Below, in pieces: positions 42,175 to 53,406 of a stretch of DNA of 62,745 nt (positions are counted from its first letter, which is position 1; the number at the start of each line of letters is the position of its first letter). The stretch is from Gemmatimonas sp. (GTDB lineage Bacteria; Gemmatimonadota; Gemmatimonadetes; Gemmatimonadales; Gemmatimonadaceae). The notes under the pieces were generated by a model. It was given only the letters and a program-made list of their open reading frames with translations. It did no database searches and had not been told where the DNA came from. Location of the stretch: NCBI GenBank assembly GCA_025361705.1, contig JANYJW010000023.1, positions 1 through 62,745 on the forward strand. Direction: 5' to 3'. A program made the translations under genes and the position numbers.

Positions 42175-44604
42175 TTAGAAGAACTGACCGAGACGGAAGT
42201 GCAACTGGAACTTGGGATCCGGTCGCCCATACGCGTCGGTGCGATCGAATCCATAGGCCCAGTCGAGGCCGAGTGGCCCAAGGGGCGTCACGACGGACGC
42301 TCCAACCCCCGCGCCACGATACAGGCGCGATGGGTCGATTTCGCGGGGGTGGGCCCAGATGTTCCCCGCATCATAGAACATGTTGAGGTACAGTTGCTGA
42401 CTCACGCGCAGGCCTACTTCAGCAGTTGTCGTAAAGAACGCATTGCCAAATGAACTGCGCTGCGCGTTGTACGTCCCCGTGCCACCGCTGTAGCCGCTCG
42501 GCGTCACCGAAAACTCGGGATACCCGCGCAGCATTTCGCCGAACTGCACGCCGCCCAGCGAGAAGGACTGGGAATAGAAGAACGCGCCGGGGTCACCAAA
42601 CACGGCGCCCGCCTTCGTCGTCAGCCCCACCGTAAACTTCAACGGGTTCGCACCCATTTTCGCGCCGCCAATCGTGCCCAGCAGCGCATGCGACCGCATT
42701 TCCGTGTAGTACCGCTGGAAGGTCGAGGTGCCACCCAACAAGCCACCGTTGAAGTCGGCCTTCACGCTCTGCATGCTGCCCTGCGTCGCGAACGGCATGT
42801 CCACGCGCGTATCGCGCATCAGCGACAACCCGAGGTTCGACCGGAAACAGCGGGTGCACGTCGTGGTCTGCGCCACCGTGCCCAGCAGGCCATCGCTGCC
42901 GAACTTCACGCCCTCGGCTCCATACGTGGCAAACAGGCGCGTGAAACGCGAGTTGGGCAGCGGGACGCCCACCTGGAGGCTGGCGCCGGTGCGTATCGTC
43001 CGGCCGAGGTCGGCAATCCGGTAGCGCGCCTGCGAGTTGTATGCCGTCACCGTCCCCGACACGCGTCCGCCCTTGATGCCCGGATCGGTGTAGCTCAGGT
43101 TGAAATCGTTGATGTACCGCCCGAACTGCCACTGCATCGAGCCCCGCTTGCAGTTGCCCCACAGGTTGGGCTGCTCGAGGCCGATGAAGCCGCCAACACC
43201 CGTGCCCTGACCCATCGATGCGCCAAAGTTGATGTTGCCCGTGCGCTTTTCCTTCACGCGGAAGATCACGTCCACATCCCCGGCCTCGTTCGCCTGCTTG
43301 GTGTCAGGCGGCGGGATGGGCGTTTCGAAAAAGCCCATGTTGCCGAGCCCCTGATACGAGCGGATCAGCCGGTCCTGATTGAACACGTCCCCGGGTATCA
43401 CGAACAACTGCTCCCGAATGCAGGCCTCGTTCGTGTAGTCATTGCCGAGGATGTCGACGCGGTTGATGATCGCCGGCTGGTTCTCGGTGATCTCCCAGCG
43501 CAGGTTCACGCGCGGCACGGAGTCGGCTCCCATCGGCGCCGGTTCCGCCACCGGGCGGATCTGCGCATAGATGTAGCCGTCGGTCTGGTACATCGTCCGC
43601 ACTTTCTGCGTCGCTTCGTCCCACTGCGTGCGGTCGAACAGGTTCGACGCCGCCTTCTTGCGTCGCAGCAACGCCACCACGCGCTGCGGCAGCGATGCCT
43701 CGGTGCCGGTGAACGGGAACGCCAGCTTGATGTCTTCGGTGGAGAAGTGCTTGTTGCCGTCAATCGCAAACGCGCCCACGGTGTAGCGCGCACCCTCATT
43801 CACCGTCAGGTCGATCAGCCCCTTGCCCTTGGCGCGGTCAATCAGGAGCGTGTCCTTGAGGAACTGGAAATCGACGAACCCCTGCTTCGCGAAGAGCCCG
43901 GGAATCCGCTCGCCCAGGTCGCCTGCGTACTTGTCCTCGTCAAAGGCGCCCTTGCGCCACCACCAGAAACCCTCGGGGCGCACCTTCATGGCCTTGACCA
44001 CGTCCTTGGTCGGCACCAGCCGGTTGCCGGAAACGCGCACGCCCGACACGGCCAGCCGTCGCCCTTCGTCGACGCGGAACAGGATCGCGATCTTGTCGCC
44101 CACCGTCGTCGTCTCGGGCTTCACCTCGGCCAGGTAGAACCCGTTGGCCTGGTACACGGAGTCGATGCGCGTCACCACGGCGGCCACCGCCGATGGATCA
44201 ACCGGACGGCCAATGAGCAGGTCCACCTTTTCCTTGATGGTGCGCAGCGACACCACGCTCGGGCCCCGCACATCGACGTCCGACAGCAAGGGACGCTCCA
44301 CCACCTTGATCACCAGCGTCGCACGCTGGTTGTCAGGAGAAAGCGTGCAGGACAACTGCACGTCATTGAACTGCCCGCCCTGAAACACCCCGCGGATGGC
44401 CCGCTGGAGGGAGGGATAGTTCAACGCTTCCTTGGCACGCAATCCGGCGTCCGACAGTATCGTCGACGACGAAACGCGCCGGTTGCCGCTGACGGCAATC
44501 GAATCGGGAGTCTGGCAGCGCCCATCTTCAGGCTGCTGCGCGGACAGTGGCTGGGCCCCCGCCAGCGCGAGGAGCACCAGGGCGGCATACATCGGTCGGA
44601 GCAT
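42175..44604 (-). CDS. bamA: Outer membrane protein assembly factor BamA
   Basis: The protein has 809 residues from ATG 44604 (MLRPMYAALVLLALAGAQPLSAQQ, signal peptide). POTRA repeats fill roughly residues 30-440 (VKVVERPLLSDVDVRG, VDEGRRLAVSGVRVSGN, INRVDILGNDYTNEACIREQL). A 16-strand barrel follows with RGSMQWQF and the C-terminal FQLHFRLGQFF ending in Phe. It folds and inserts outer-membrane proteins. A -10-like TATATT ends only about 9 bases before the ATG, so a very short leader is possible. Confidence 0.95.
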   Translation of the reverse strand: MLRPMYAALVLLALAGAQPLSAQQPEDGRCQTPDSIAVSGNRRVSSSTILSDAGLRAKEALNYPSLQRAIRGVFQGGQFNDVQLSCTLSPDNQRATLVIKVVERPLLSDVDVRGPSVVSLRTIKEKVDLLIGRPVDPSAVAAVVTRIDSVYQANGFYLAEVKPETTTVGDKIAILFRVDEGRRLAVSGVRVSGNRLVPTKDVVKAMKVRPEGFWWWRKGAFDEDKYAGDLGERIPGLFAKQGFVDFQFLKDTLLIDRAKGKGLIDLTVNEGARYTVGAFAIDGNKHFSTEDIKLAFPFTGTEASLPQRVVALLRRKKAASNLFDRTQWDEATQKVRTMYQTDGYIYAQIRPVAEPAPMGADSVPRVNLRWEITENQPAIINRVDILGNDYTNEACIREQLFVIPGDVFNQDRLIRSYQGLGNMGFFETPIPPPDTKQANEAGDVDVIFRVKEKRTGNINFGASMGQGTGVGGFIGLEQPNLWGNCKRGSMQWQFGRYINDFNLSYTDPGIKGGRVSGTVTAYNSQARYRIADLGRTIRTGASLQVGVPLPNSRFTRLFATYGAEGVKFGSDGLLGTVAQTTTCTRCFRSNLGLSLMRDTRVDMPFATQGSMQSVKADFNGGLLGGTSTFQRYYTEMRSHALLGTIGGAKMGANPLKFTVGLTTKAGAVFGDPGAFFYSQSFSLGGVQFGEMLRGYPEFSVTPSGYSGGTGTYNAQRSSFGNAFFTTTAEVGLRVSQQLYLNMFYDAGNIWAHPREIDPSRLYRGAGVGASVVTPLGPLGLDWAYGFDRTDAYGRPDPKFQLHFRLGQFF

Positions 44605-44629
44605 AAGTAGGGAAATATACACAAAGGGA

Positions 44630-44658
44630 CCGGTCGGGTTCACCTGCAACCCGTCCGG
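44630..44658 (-). terminator. Hairpin between clpC and bamA
   Basis: The stem CCGG-t-CGGGTT / AACCCG-t-CCGG (ten pairs with one mismatch) has a 7-base loop in the 71-bp gap after the clpC stop. On the minus strand it is followed by CCCTTTG, a weak tail. It may be a partial terminator separating clpC from bamA. Confidence 0.45.
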
Positions 44659-44675
44659 CCCCCCCGGGTTCCGCC

Positions 44676-47180
44676 TCACGCCTTGGGCGTGCTGGCGGGA
44701 ACCCGAAAGTCGAGCCGCGTCCCGTCCGGGGCAACGTCTACCTCAATCTCGTCCCCCCGGCTGAACTCGGCGAGGAGGAGCTTCTCCGACAGGGGGTCCT
44801 CAATGAACCGTTGAATGGCCCGCTTCAGCGGCCGGGCGCCGTAGGCCTCGTCGTACCCATGCGTGACCAGGAAATCGAGGGCGGCGTCCGAGAACTTCAT
44901 CGCCAGCTCCTCTTCGGCCAGCCGCTTCTGCACGTCGCGCAGCAGAATCGTGACGATCTGCGCGATGTGCTCCTTGGCCAGCGGATGAAAGACAATCGTG
45001 TCGTCCAGCCGGTTCAGGAACTCCGGGTTGAACGTGTGCTGCAGTTCCTCACGCACCTTCTCTGCCATCTTCTCGAACCGGCTCGGCCCCTCGACGCTGC
45101 CGAACCCCATCGTACGGCTCTTCGTGATGTCCTTGGCGCCCACGTTGGACGTCATGATCACCACCGTGTTCTTGAAGTCGATCACGCGGCCGTAGTTGTC
45201 GGTCAGGTGCCCCTCATCCAGCACCTGCAGCAGGATGTTGAAGACATCCGGGTGCGCCTTCTCGATCTCGTCCAGGAGCACCACGCTGTACGGTTTGCGC
45301 CGCACGGCCTTGGTCAGCGCGCCGGAATCCTCGTAGCCCACGTACCCCGGCGGTGCGCCGATCAGGCGCGACACGGAGAACTTCTCCATGTACTCCGACA
45401 TGTCCACGCGAATCAGCGCCGACACGTCGGCAAAGAGGAACTTCGCCAGCGATCGCGCCAGTTCCGTCTTGCCCACGCCCGTCGGACCGCAGAAGATGAA
45501 CGAGCCGATGGGACGCTTGGGGTCCTTGAGACCCGCGCGGCTCCGCCGGATCGAGCGTGCGATCGCCTTGATGGCGTCGTCCTGCGCGACCACGCTCTCG
45601 TGCAACTCCTCTTCCATCCGCAGCAGCCGGGCCGTCTCGGCCTCCTGCAGCCGCGTCACCGGAATGCCGGTCCAGCGGCTCACGATGAAGGCAATCTCCT
45701 CCTCGCCCAGCACCGGGCGGTACGACTGCCGGCGCTGCTCCCACGCCTCCTGCCGCGTGCGAATTTCGCCCTGCAGTTCGCGCTCGCTGTCCCGCAGCGA
45801 CGCCGCGCGCTCGAAGTTCTGGTCGCGCACCGCGGCGTCCTTCTCCGTATTCACGGCATCCAGCTTCGACTTGAGCTCGGCCACTTCCGGCGGCGGCACC
45901 TGGGCCGCCAGACGCGCCCGCGCCCCCGCCTCGTCAATCACGTCAATCGCCTTGTCGGGCAGGAACCGGTCGGTGATGTACCGCTCACTGAGCTTGGCGG
46001 CCAGCACCAGCGTGTCGTCGGGAATCGTCACGCGGTGGTGATCCTCGTACCGCTTGCGCAGCCCCTTGAGGATCTCCACGGTCTCGTCGATCGAAGGCGG
46101 CTCCACCACCACCGACTGGAAGCGGCGCTCCAACGCCCCGTCCTTTTCGATGTACTTGCGGTACTCGTTGAGCGTCGACGCGCCCACGCACTGCAGTTCG
46201 CCGCGCGCGAGCGCCGGCTTGAGCATGTTGCTCGCGTCAATCGCACCTTCGGCCGCGCCCGCGCCCACCAGCGTGTGCAGCTCGTCGATGAACAGGATGA
46301 TCTGCTTGTTCAGCGCGATCTCATTCATCACCGCCTTCAGGCGCTCCTCGAACTGGCCGCGGTACTTGGTGCCCGCGATCACCGCCGCCATGTCGAGCGA
46401 CAGGACGCGATGGTCGCGCAGCGAATCGGGGCTGGTGCCATTGGCGATCATCTGGGCCAGACCCTCCACGATCGCGGTCTTGCCCACGCCCGGTTCGCCG
46501 ATCAGCACCGGATTGTTCTTCTTGCGGCGCGTCAGCACTTCCATGACGCGCTCAATTTCCTTGAAGCGGCCAATCGTCGGGTCCAGCTGCCCCTCGGCGG
46601 CCAGCGTGGTCAGGTCACGACAAAAATGGTCGAGCGCGGGCGTCTTGGACTTCTTCTCGCCCTTGCCGCTCGGCGCGCCCGACGCGGGGGTCGGCTGTCC
46701 CGGCACCGGTGGCGGCGCACTGCCCTGCGGCGCCTCATTGCCGCCCAGCAAGCGCAGCGTTTCGGCGCGCGCGGCCTCCAGCGAGACGTTGGCATCAGCC
46801 AGCACCTGCGCCGCAATCCCCTTTTCCTCGCGCAGCAGGCCCAGCAGCAGGTGTTCGGTGCCCACATACGTGTGGCCAAGCTCGCGGGCCTCGCCCATGG
46901 CGAGTTCGAGCACCTTCTTGGCGCGTGACGTATACGGGAGGTCGGGACCGGTGGCCTGCGCCGCCTTTCCCTTCTTCACCGTCTCCTCGATCTTCTGCTG
47001 AATTTCCTCGAGCTCGACGTTGAGGTGCTGCAGCACGGCGGCCGCCACCCCTTCGCCCTCGCGGATGAGCCCAAGCAGGATGTGCTCCGTGCCGACGTAC
47101 TCGTGATGGAGGCGGGCAGCCTCCTCGCGAGCCATCGCCAGCACCTTCCGCACGCGTTCGGTGAAGTTGTAGCCGTTCAT
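44676..47180 (-). CDS. clpC: ClpC-type AAA+ unfoldase
   Basis: The 834-residue protein has two N-domain repeats (VGTEHILLG and VGTEHLLLG). The Glu in each GTEH (Glu32 and Glu109) matches the phosphoarginine-binding glutamates of Bacillus ClpC (Glu32 and Glu106). D1 Walker A is [13 protein letters not shown]. The coiled-coil M domain is at about 410-475, with a UVR-like [16 protein letters not shown]2 Walker A is [17 protein letters not shown] tripeptide in SRTMGFGSV corresponds to the ClpP-docking loop. It unfolds marked proteins for ClpP, which is not in the window. The start lies 30 bp after mcsB. Confidence 0.96.
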   Translation of the reverse strand: MNGYNFTERVRKVLAMAREEAARLHHEYVGTEHILLGLIREGEGVAAAVLQHLNVELEEIQQKIEETVKKGKAAQATGPDLPYTSRAKKVLELAMGEARELGHTYVGTEHLLLGLLREEKGIAAQVLADANVSLEAARAETLRLLGGNEAPQGSAPPPVPGQPTPASGAPSGKGEKKSKTPALDHFCRDLTTLAAEGQLDPTIGRFKEIERVMEVLTRRKKNNPVLIGEPGVGKTAIVEGLAQMIANGTSPDSLRDHRVLSLDMAAVIAGTKYRGQFEERLKAVMNEIALNKQIILFIDELHTLVGAGAAEGAIDASNMLKPALARGELQCVGASTLNEYRKYIEKDGALERRFQSVVVEPPSIDETVEILKGLRKRYEDHHRVTIPDDTLVLAAKLSERYITDRFLPDKAIDVIDEAGARARLAAQVPPPEVAELKSKLDAVNTEKDAAVRDQNFERAASLRDSERELQGEIRTRQEAWEQRRQSYRPVLGEEEIAFIVSRWTGIPVTRLQEAETARLLRMEEELHESVVAQDDAIKAIARSIRRSRAGLKDPKRPIGSFIFCGPTGVGKTELARSLAKFLFADVSALIRVDMSEYMEKFSVSRLIGAPPGYVGYEDSGALTKAVRRKPYSVVLLDEIEKAHPDVFNILLQVLDEGHLTDNYGRVIDFKNTVVIMTSNVGAKDITKSRTMGFGSVEGPSRFEKMAEKVREELQHTFNPEFLNRLDDTIVFHPLAKEHIAQIVTILLRDVQKRLAEEELAMKFSDAALDFLVTHGYDEAYGARPLKRAIQRFIEDPLSEKLLLAEFSRGDEIEVDVAPDGTRLDFRVPASTPKA

Positions 47181-47210
47181 CGTGTCCCCAGTCGATGCCG
47201 TCGAACCCGC

Positions 47211-48290
47211 CTATGCCTCACCCGCTTCCCCGGCCAGCACGCCGCGCACATACCGCGCCCTGGCGACGTTGGCCTCGCTCTCCGTCAGCGCACGACCCTC
47301 GGCCAGGGAGAGGTGCGCCAACTGGCTGAACACCAGCAGTTTGTTCAGCGTGTACACGCTCAGCCCGCCAATCAGGTACATCCCCACCGCCAGCCGAACG
47401 CCGCTCAGCAGGTTCATCGCCTCATCGCCGGCCAGGCTGCGGGCATGCCGCAACGTGCCATACGCCCGCCAGAGCTTGTCTTCAATAATATAACCGGCGT
47501 CCCGGCTCAGTACACGGCGAGCCTCCGACTCCCGGGAGATCACATGCGACACCACCCGGGCAAGGTGGTCGCACAACTCATCCTCGGTGCGCCCCAGCGT
47601 CGTCTGGTTGGAAATCTGGAAGAAATTCCCCACCACGTCGCTTCCCTCGCCGTACAGCCCGCGATAGGTCAGCCCCATTTGCTGCAGGCCCGTCAGCACC
47701 TTCCCGATCTCCTGCGTCAGCACCAGCCCGGGCAGGTGTACCAACACCGACGCCCGGAGCCCGGTTCCAACATTCGTCGGGCACGAGGTCAGGAACCCGA
47801 ACTCCTGGTGGTACGCCAGCGGCAGCCGCTCACCGAGTTCGCGCTCAACGCGCGACGCGCGCTCCCACGCCCCGCTGATGTCGAATCCCGAGCGGAATAC
47901 CTGCAGCCGCAGGTGGTCCTCCTCGTTGACCATCAGCGCCGCCTCCTCACCGACAAGCACCGCCGACCCGCTGCGCGCCGAGGGTGCGTCGAGCTCTGCC
48001 AGTTCCTTGCTCACGAGGTGCCGCTCGTGCAGCAGGCGCCGCTCGCTGGCCGTCATTTCGTCGAGACGCAGCAGCACGGCGCTCGCCAGCAGCGGCGAGT
48101 GCGACGATGCCTCGCGCACCTGCTGCAGCACACGCAGTCGCTCGGCGTCGTGGGCGCGCGGACTGAATGAAAAGCCCGCCACGTTGCGGGCCAACCGCAC
48201 GCGCGACGACAGCACGATGTCGGCGTGCGGGCCACTGGCCGTGATCCACGGGATCCCGCCGTCGGGCAGCAGCGACAGGTCGAGCGTCAT
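47211..48290 (-). CDS. mcsB: Protein arginine kinase McsB
   Basis: The protein has 359 residues from ATG 48290 (ATGA overlap with mcsA). The guanidino-kinase fold shows VLSSRVRLARNVAGF near residue 27, MVNEEDHLRLQ (catalytic Glu pair) and SCPTNVGTGLRASV with the active-site Cys. The family RGLYGEGS loop is present. McsB phosphorylates arginines and so marks proteins for ClpC-ClpP. At the C-terminus, where Bacillus McsB carries the allosteric phosphoarginine-binding RDXXRA motif, this protein reads ANVARA (340-345), so the Arg-Asp pair is missing. Confidence 0.93.
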   Translation of the reverse strand: MTLDLSLLPDGGIPWITASGPHADIVLSSRVRLARNVAGFSFSPRAHDAERLRVLQQVREASSHSPLLASAVLLRLDEMTASERRLLHERHLVSKELAELDAPSARSGSAVLVGEEAALMVNEEDHLRLQVFRSGFDISGAWERASRVERELGERLPLAYHQEFGFLTSCPTNVGTGLRASVLVHLPGLVLTQEIGKVLTGLQQMGLTYRGLYGEGSDVVGNFFQISNQTTLGRTEDELCDHLARVVSHVISRESEARRVLSRDAGYIIEDKLWRAYGTLRHARSLAGDEAMNLLSGVRLAVGMYLIGGLSVYTLNKLLVFSQLAHLSLAEGRALTESEANVARARYVRGVLAGEAGEA

Positions 48291-48774
48291 TCGAGCGCCC
48301 GGATCTGGTCGCGCAAGACCGCCGCCACCTCGAACTCCTCCGCGACCACGGCAAGCAGCAGGCGCTCCCGCAGCGCCTCGAGCTCCTCCGTCACGCCGCC
48401 GGCGACCGCGGCCTCCGGCTCTGCATACGCGTGCCCGCGGTGCTTCGCCGCGCCGTGCACGCGCCGCAGCAGTTCGCGCAGCGCACCCTCGAACGCGGTG
48501 TAGCACTGCGCGCATCCCAGACGCCCCGACGCACGGAAATCGCGCAGCGAGGTCTGACAGTAGCCGCACCGCACCTGGTCGCCGGCCGCCGGCGGCGCCT
48601 GCTGCTGCACCGCGTGCAGGAAGTCCCCCAGCGGGTGCTTGGGCATCGCAACCGTGGTTTCGATGCCCTTGGCTGCCGCGCACTTCTCGCAGAGGTGGAG
48701 CTGTGTCACCGCCGACTCCACGATCTGCGTCAGGTGCACCACCGCGTCCCGCTCCTTGCATTGGTTGCACAGCA

Positions 48775-48775
<1 letters not shown>
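48287..48775 (-). CDS. mcsA: McsA-like zinc-finger activator of McsB
   Basis: The 162-residue protein has four CxxC motifs (CNQC at 3-6, CEKC, CGYC, CAQC), giving two zinc sites. A C-terminal UVR domain (EALRERLLLAVVAEEFEVAAVLRDQIRALE) can contact ClpC or McsB. In Bacillus McsA binds and activates McsB. The start overlaps the lolD stop by one base (TGATG) and the end overlaps mcsB by 4 bp. No ctsR repressor gene precedes it, unlike the Firmicutes operon. Confidence 0.92.
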
Positions 48776-49469
<694 letters not shown>

Positions 49470-49473
<4 letters not shown>

Positions 49474-50729
49474 TCGTCGCGAATCGCCTCAATGGGGTAC
49501 AGCCGCGATGCCTGGCGCGCTGGATACAGCGTGGCCACCGCCGCCACGGCAAAACCGAGCACAGCCATCAGCACAGTGTCGCCGAGATCGAGCTGCACCG
49601 GCAGGTGATCGATGAAATACACCGTCGGATCCAGCGAGATCAGTCGGTAGCGGTCAATCAGCACGCCGAGTGCCCCGCCGAGTCCCGTGCCCAGCAGCGT
49701 CCCGACGCAACCGATCACGGTCCCCTGAATCAGGAAGATCCGGCGAATCGACGCCTCGGACATTCCCATCGCTTTCAGGATGCCGATCTCCCGCGTCTTG
49801 TCGCGCACCACCATCGTGAGCGTGCTCACGATGTTGAATGCCGCGACAACGATGATGAGCAGGAGAATGACGCCCATGCCCATCTTCTCGAGCTTGAGCG
49901 CCTTGAAGAGCGAACTGTTCTGCTCCTGCCAGTCCACGGTGTGAAACGGAAACTCCAGCGCCGCGCCGACCCGCTGTGCCACGACCGGCGCCGACCAGCG
50001 ATCGGCCGTCGCCACTTCGAGCCCAGTGACCGCACTGTCGAGCCCGGCGAATTCCTGCGCCGCCGCGAGGTCCACGAAAACGTACGCATTGTCGTACTCG
50101 TACATCCCCGTCTCGAACACGCCCGTCACCTCGAACTCGGCGACGCGCGGGACGATCGTCCCAAGCACGGCGCTTGGCTTGAGCCCCGCGACGGTAATCA
50201 GCGCGAGATGTGCGCCCGGCTGCCCGGGGTAAGCGCCCAGCCGGTCCGCCAGCAACTTGCCGAGCACCGCGCCACGCCGACCGCCGCCCGTGGACTTGAA
50301 CGAAAAGTCTCCCATGATCGCATGCTGCCGGATCGTCGTCACCGCACGCGGCGACGCACCCGCCGGCTCGATGCCCGACACCGACACCGGATCCGTGTAA
50401 TCGTGGCCGGCATTGGCCAGGGCAGTGGTCAGCACGAACGGCGCCACCGCAACGACACCGGGCACCTTGGCCACCTTGCCCTGCACCGCACGCCAATTGG
50501 AGATCTTGAGGTCGTCGCCGTACACCAGGACGCGAAAGTCCGGGCTCCCGACCAGAATCTTCTCGCGCAGGTCCGTCTGCAGCCCGTTCATCACGCCGAT
50601 GATCAAGATCAGCGCGCTCACCCCCACCACGATCCCGCCGATGGCGATGACGGAAATGAACGACAGCCACCGCGTGCGGCCGCGCGAGCGGAGGTAGCGC
50701 CAGGCGATCTCAAGTTCCAGTCGGTTCAC
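49470..50729 (-). CDS. LolC/LolE-family lipoprotein-release permease
   Basis: The 419-residue protein begins MNRLELEIAWRYLRSRGRTRWLSFISVIAIGG, the family start. One span is at about 22-45, a large periplasmic domain at 50-260, and three C-terminal spans follow (GVILLLIIVVAAFNIVSTL and beyond), with KTREIGILKAMGMSEASIRRIF. Only one such permease is present, so a homodimer (LolF-like) is likely in place of LolC plus LolE, unless a second gene lies elsewhere. Confidence 0.9.
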
Positions 50730-50755
50730 CTGTCTCCCCTGTCCGTTCCGTGCAC

Positions 50756-52270
50756 CTATTCCGGCCGCATCGTCGGAAACAGAATCACGTCCCGAATGTG
50801 CGTCGTGCCCGTGAGGTACATGAACAACCGGTCCATCCCGATCCCCACGCCCCCCATCGGTGGCATGCCGTATTCCATGGCGCGCAGGTAATCCTCGTCC
50901 ACGGCCGTCGCCTCTTCGTCGCCCGCCGCCTTCAGCGCCGCCTGCGCCTCAAAGCGCTGCCGCTGGTCGATGGGATCGTTGAGCTCGGAGAATGCGTTCG
51001 CCATCTCCTTGCCCCGCGCAAACAACTCGAAACGCTCCGTCAGGTCGGGATTGCCGCGCTTCGGCTTTGCCAGCGGCGACAACTCCTTCGGGTAGTCCAC
51101 CACAAAGGTCGGGCGCTCGATCTTGCTCTCCACGTGGTGCTGAAACAACTCGTCCATCAGCTTCGGGCGCGACAGCTTGCCCACGCCATGCACGCCGATC
51201 TTCTCCGCAGCCGCGCGGAGTTCGGCGTCGGAGAGCTGCGTCACATCCGGCACGTGCATCGCCTGCGAGAGCGACGGCAACCACTCCATGCGGGCAAACG
51301 GTCCGGCCAGCACCGCCGGATCGAACGCCGGCGCGTCCGTGGCTAGGCCCGCCGCCGTCAGCGCATCACGCACCGCCGTCGCCGCGGCAATCAGGAGCGC
51401 CTCCACGCGCCCCATCATCACCGTATAGTCGGCGTAGGCTTCGTAGAACTCGATCATCGTGAATTCCGGATTGTGCGTCCGGTCGATCCCCTCGTTGCGG
51501 AAGTCGTGCCCAATCTCGTACACGCGGTCAAAGCCGCCGATCACGAGGCGCTTGAGGTACAGTTCGTCCGCAATGCGAAGGAACAGCGGCATGTCGAGCG
51601 CGTTGTGGTGCGTCTCGAACGGCTTGGCTGCCGCGCCGCCGTACAGCGGCTGCAGCACCGGCGTCTCGACCTCCAGGTATCCGAGCCCGTCGAGGAACGC
51701 GCGCACCGCGGAGGTCATCTTCGAGCGCGCCGCAAACAGCGCGCGCACCTCCGGATGCACCGCAAGATCCGCGTAGCGCTGGCGCGACCGCTGCTCGCCG
51801 TCGGCAAACGCGGAGTGCCGCACCACCGTGCCGTCCACCACCTCTTCCTTGCCGAACGGCAGCGGGCGCAGCGATTTCGCCAGCAACTCGAGCCGCTCCA
51901 CCTTCACCGTCACCTCGCCGGTGCGCGTGCGGAACAGCGGCCCGACCGCGCCCACCACGTCGCCCAGGTCCAGCAGGTCGCACAACGCGTAGCCCCCCTC
52001 GCCGAGCACATCCTTCTTCAGGTACAGCTGCACACGCCCCGATGAGTCGCCAAGGTGCGCAAAAGTCGTCTTGCCATGCGCGCGCCACGCCACGACGCGT
52101 CCGGCCACCTGCACCGTCGGCCCCTCCTCCGCGTCACCGAGCAGCCCCGCACACTGTGCCGCGAATTGCTGGCGGTCGAACCCGTAGGCAAACGGGGCAA
52201 TCCCCTTCGCCTCCAGCGCCGCCACCTTGTCGCGCCGGGCCTGCAGCACGTAGTTCAGTTCGTCACTCAT
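50756..52270 (-). CDS. lysS: Lysyl-tRNA synthetase, class II
   Basis: At 504 residues the length is normal for LysS. An N-terminal OB fold (VQVAGRVVAWRAHGKTTFAHLGDSSG) is followed by the class II core: motif 2 FRNEGIDRTHNPEFTMIEFYEAYADY and motif 3 GIGMDRLFMYLTGTTHIRDVILFP. It charges tRNA-Lys. The ATG overlaps the prfB stop, and the LolC/E-type permease follows after 26 bp. The prfB-lysS pair also occurs in proteobacteria. Confidence 0.97.
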   Translation of the reverse strand: MSDELNYVLQARRDKVAALEAKGIAPFAYGFDRQQFAAQCAGLLGDAEEGPTVQVAGRVVAWRAHGKTTFAHLGDSSGRVQLYLKKDVLGEGGYALCDLLDLGDVVGAVGPLFRTRTGEVTVKVERLELLAKSLRPLPFGKEEVVDGTVVRHSAFADGEQRSRQRYADLAVHPEVRALFAARSKMTSAVRAFLDGLGYLEVETPVLQPLYGGAAAKPFETHHNALDMPLFLRIADELYLKRLVIGGFDRVYEIGHDFRNEGIDRTHNPEFTMIEFYEAYADYTVMMGRVEALLIAAATAVRDALTAAGLATDAPAFDPAVLAGPFARMEWLPSLSQAMHVPDVTQLSDAELRAAAEKIGVHGVGKLSRPKLMDELFQHHVESKIERPTFVVDYPKELSPLAKPKRGNPDLTERFELFARGKEMANAFSELNDPIDQRQRFEAQAALKAAGDEEATAVDEDYLRAMEYGMPPMGGVGIGMDRLFMYLTGTTHIRDVILFPTMRPE

Positions 52271-53383
52271 CGTGCCGCTCCTGCGTTACCGCCCATCTTG
52301 AGGTAGGCCTCGATGAACGGGTCGATGGCGCCGTCCATCACCTTCTGCACATCCGTGATCTTCAGCTCCGTGCGGTGGTCGTTGACCATCGTGTACGGCT
52401 GGAATACGTAGCTGCGAATCTGGCTCCCGAACGTCACGTCCGCCTTGTTGGCGTCCAGCTTCGCCTTCACCGCCGCCTGCTTGTCCAGCTCCAGCTGGTA
52501 CAGCTTGTTCTTCAGCTGCTTCATCGCCTGCGCCTTGTTCTTCCCCTGACTGCGCTCCTGCTGGCACGACACCACGATCCCCGTCGCAATATGCGTCAGC
52601 CGCACCGCTGAGCTCGTCTTGTTCACGTGCTGGCCGCCGGCACCGCTCGCGCGGAAGACGTCCATCTTCACGTCCTCGTCGCGGATCTCGATGTTGATTT
52701 CGTTGTCGACCACCGGGTAGATGAAGATCGACGCAAAACTCGTGTGCCGCCGCGCCTGCGAGTCGAACGGCGAGATGCGCACCAACCGGTGCACCCCCGC
52801 CTCCGGGCGCAGAAAGCCGTACGCGTAGGCCCCCTTGATCTCGAGCACCGCGCCCTTGATGCCAGCCTCCTCACCGTCGCTGAGGTCGAGGATCTCCACG
52901 GCATACCCGCGCCGCTCCGCCCAGCGCGTGTACAGGCGCATGAGCATCTGCGCCCAGTCCTGGGCCTCGGTGCCGCCCGCCCCGGCGCTGATCTCCACCT
53001 GCGCGTCGCGATAGTCGTCGCGCCCCTGCAGCAGGGACCGCAGCTTGAATGCCTCTACCTCCTCGCGGAGCGCCGCCGTCTCCCGTTCCACCTCGGCGAT
53101 CATCTCTGCGTCCGGTTCGGCATCGAGCATCTGGTCCAGCTCCAACGCCGACTCCGCGCGCCCCCACAGCTTGTCGAACGGGTCCACCCAGCCCTTGAGG
53201 AGCTTCAGCTCCTGCACCAGGCCCTGAGCACGCTCCTGCGCGTCCCAGAAGCCCGGCGCGGTCATCTCGGTCTCAAGTGCCGCCAACCGGATCCGCTTGC
53301 CGTCCAGGTCAAAGAAACCTCCGCAGCTCGGCGAGACGTTCCTCGTCCTGCCGCAGAGATCGTGCGCGTTCGCTGTCTGCCAT
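52267..53383 (-). CDS. prfB: Peptide chain release factor 2 (programmed +1 frameshift)
   Basis: RF2 is encoded in two frames. ATG 53383 opens 24 codons ending LRRFL, then UGA at 53311-53309. The second frame starts at the overlapping GAC (DLDGKRIRLAALE...) and runs to 52267. Features are the SPF-type motif in RISPFDSQARRHTSF, which reads UGA, and GGQHVNKTSSAVRL for peptide release. The product ends translation at UGA and UAA. Because the frameshift occurs at an in-frame UGA, low RF2 levels raise its own synthesis. It is the first gene of the prfB-lysS-lol-mcs-clpC series. Confidence 0.97.
53308..53324 (-). promoter_or_regulatory. prfB frameshift signal
   Basis: On the minus strand it reads GCGGAGG TTT CTT TGA C. 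It has a Shine-Dalgarno-like GGAGG, the slippery CTT codon and UGA followed by C, at the classic spacing of the E. coli site. Confidence 0.95.
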
Positions 53384-53406
53384 CGGGGTGTGCCACGGTG
53401 CGAGAA

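Noticed and set aside
42688..44610. 640-codon plus-strand open frame opposite bamA
   Set aside because: It is antisense to a clear bamA gene, its product is Arg/His-rich with no family features, and such shadow frames are expected at high GC. The same holds for the long frames at 25367-27535, 44811-46928, 35393-37051 and 53610-54833.
53309..53383. prfB as a pseudogene broken by an in-frame UGA
   Set aside because: The UGA lies in the conserved RF2 frameshift signal, so this is normal regulation and not decay.
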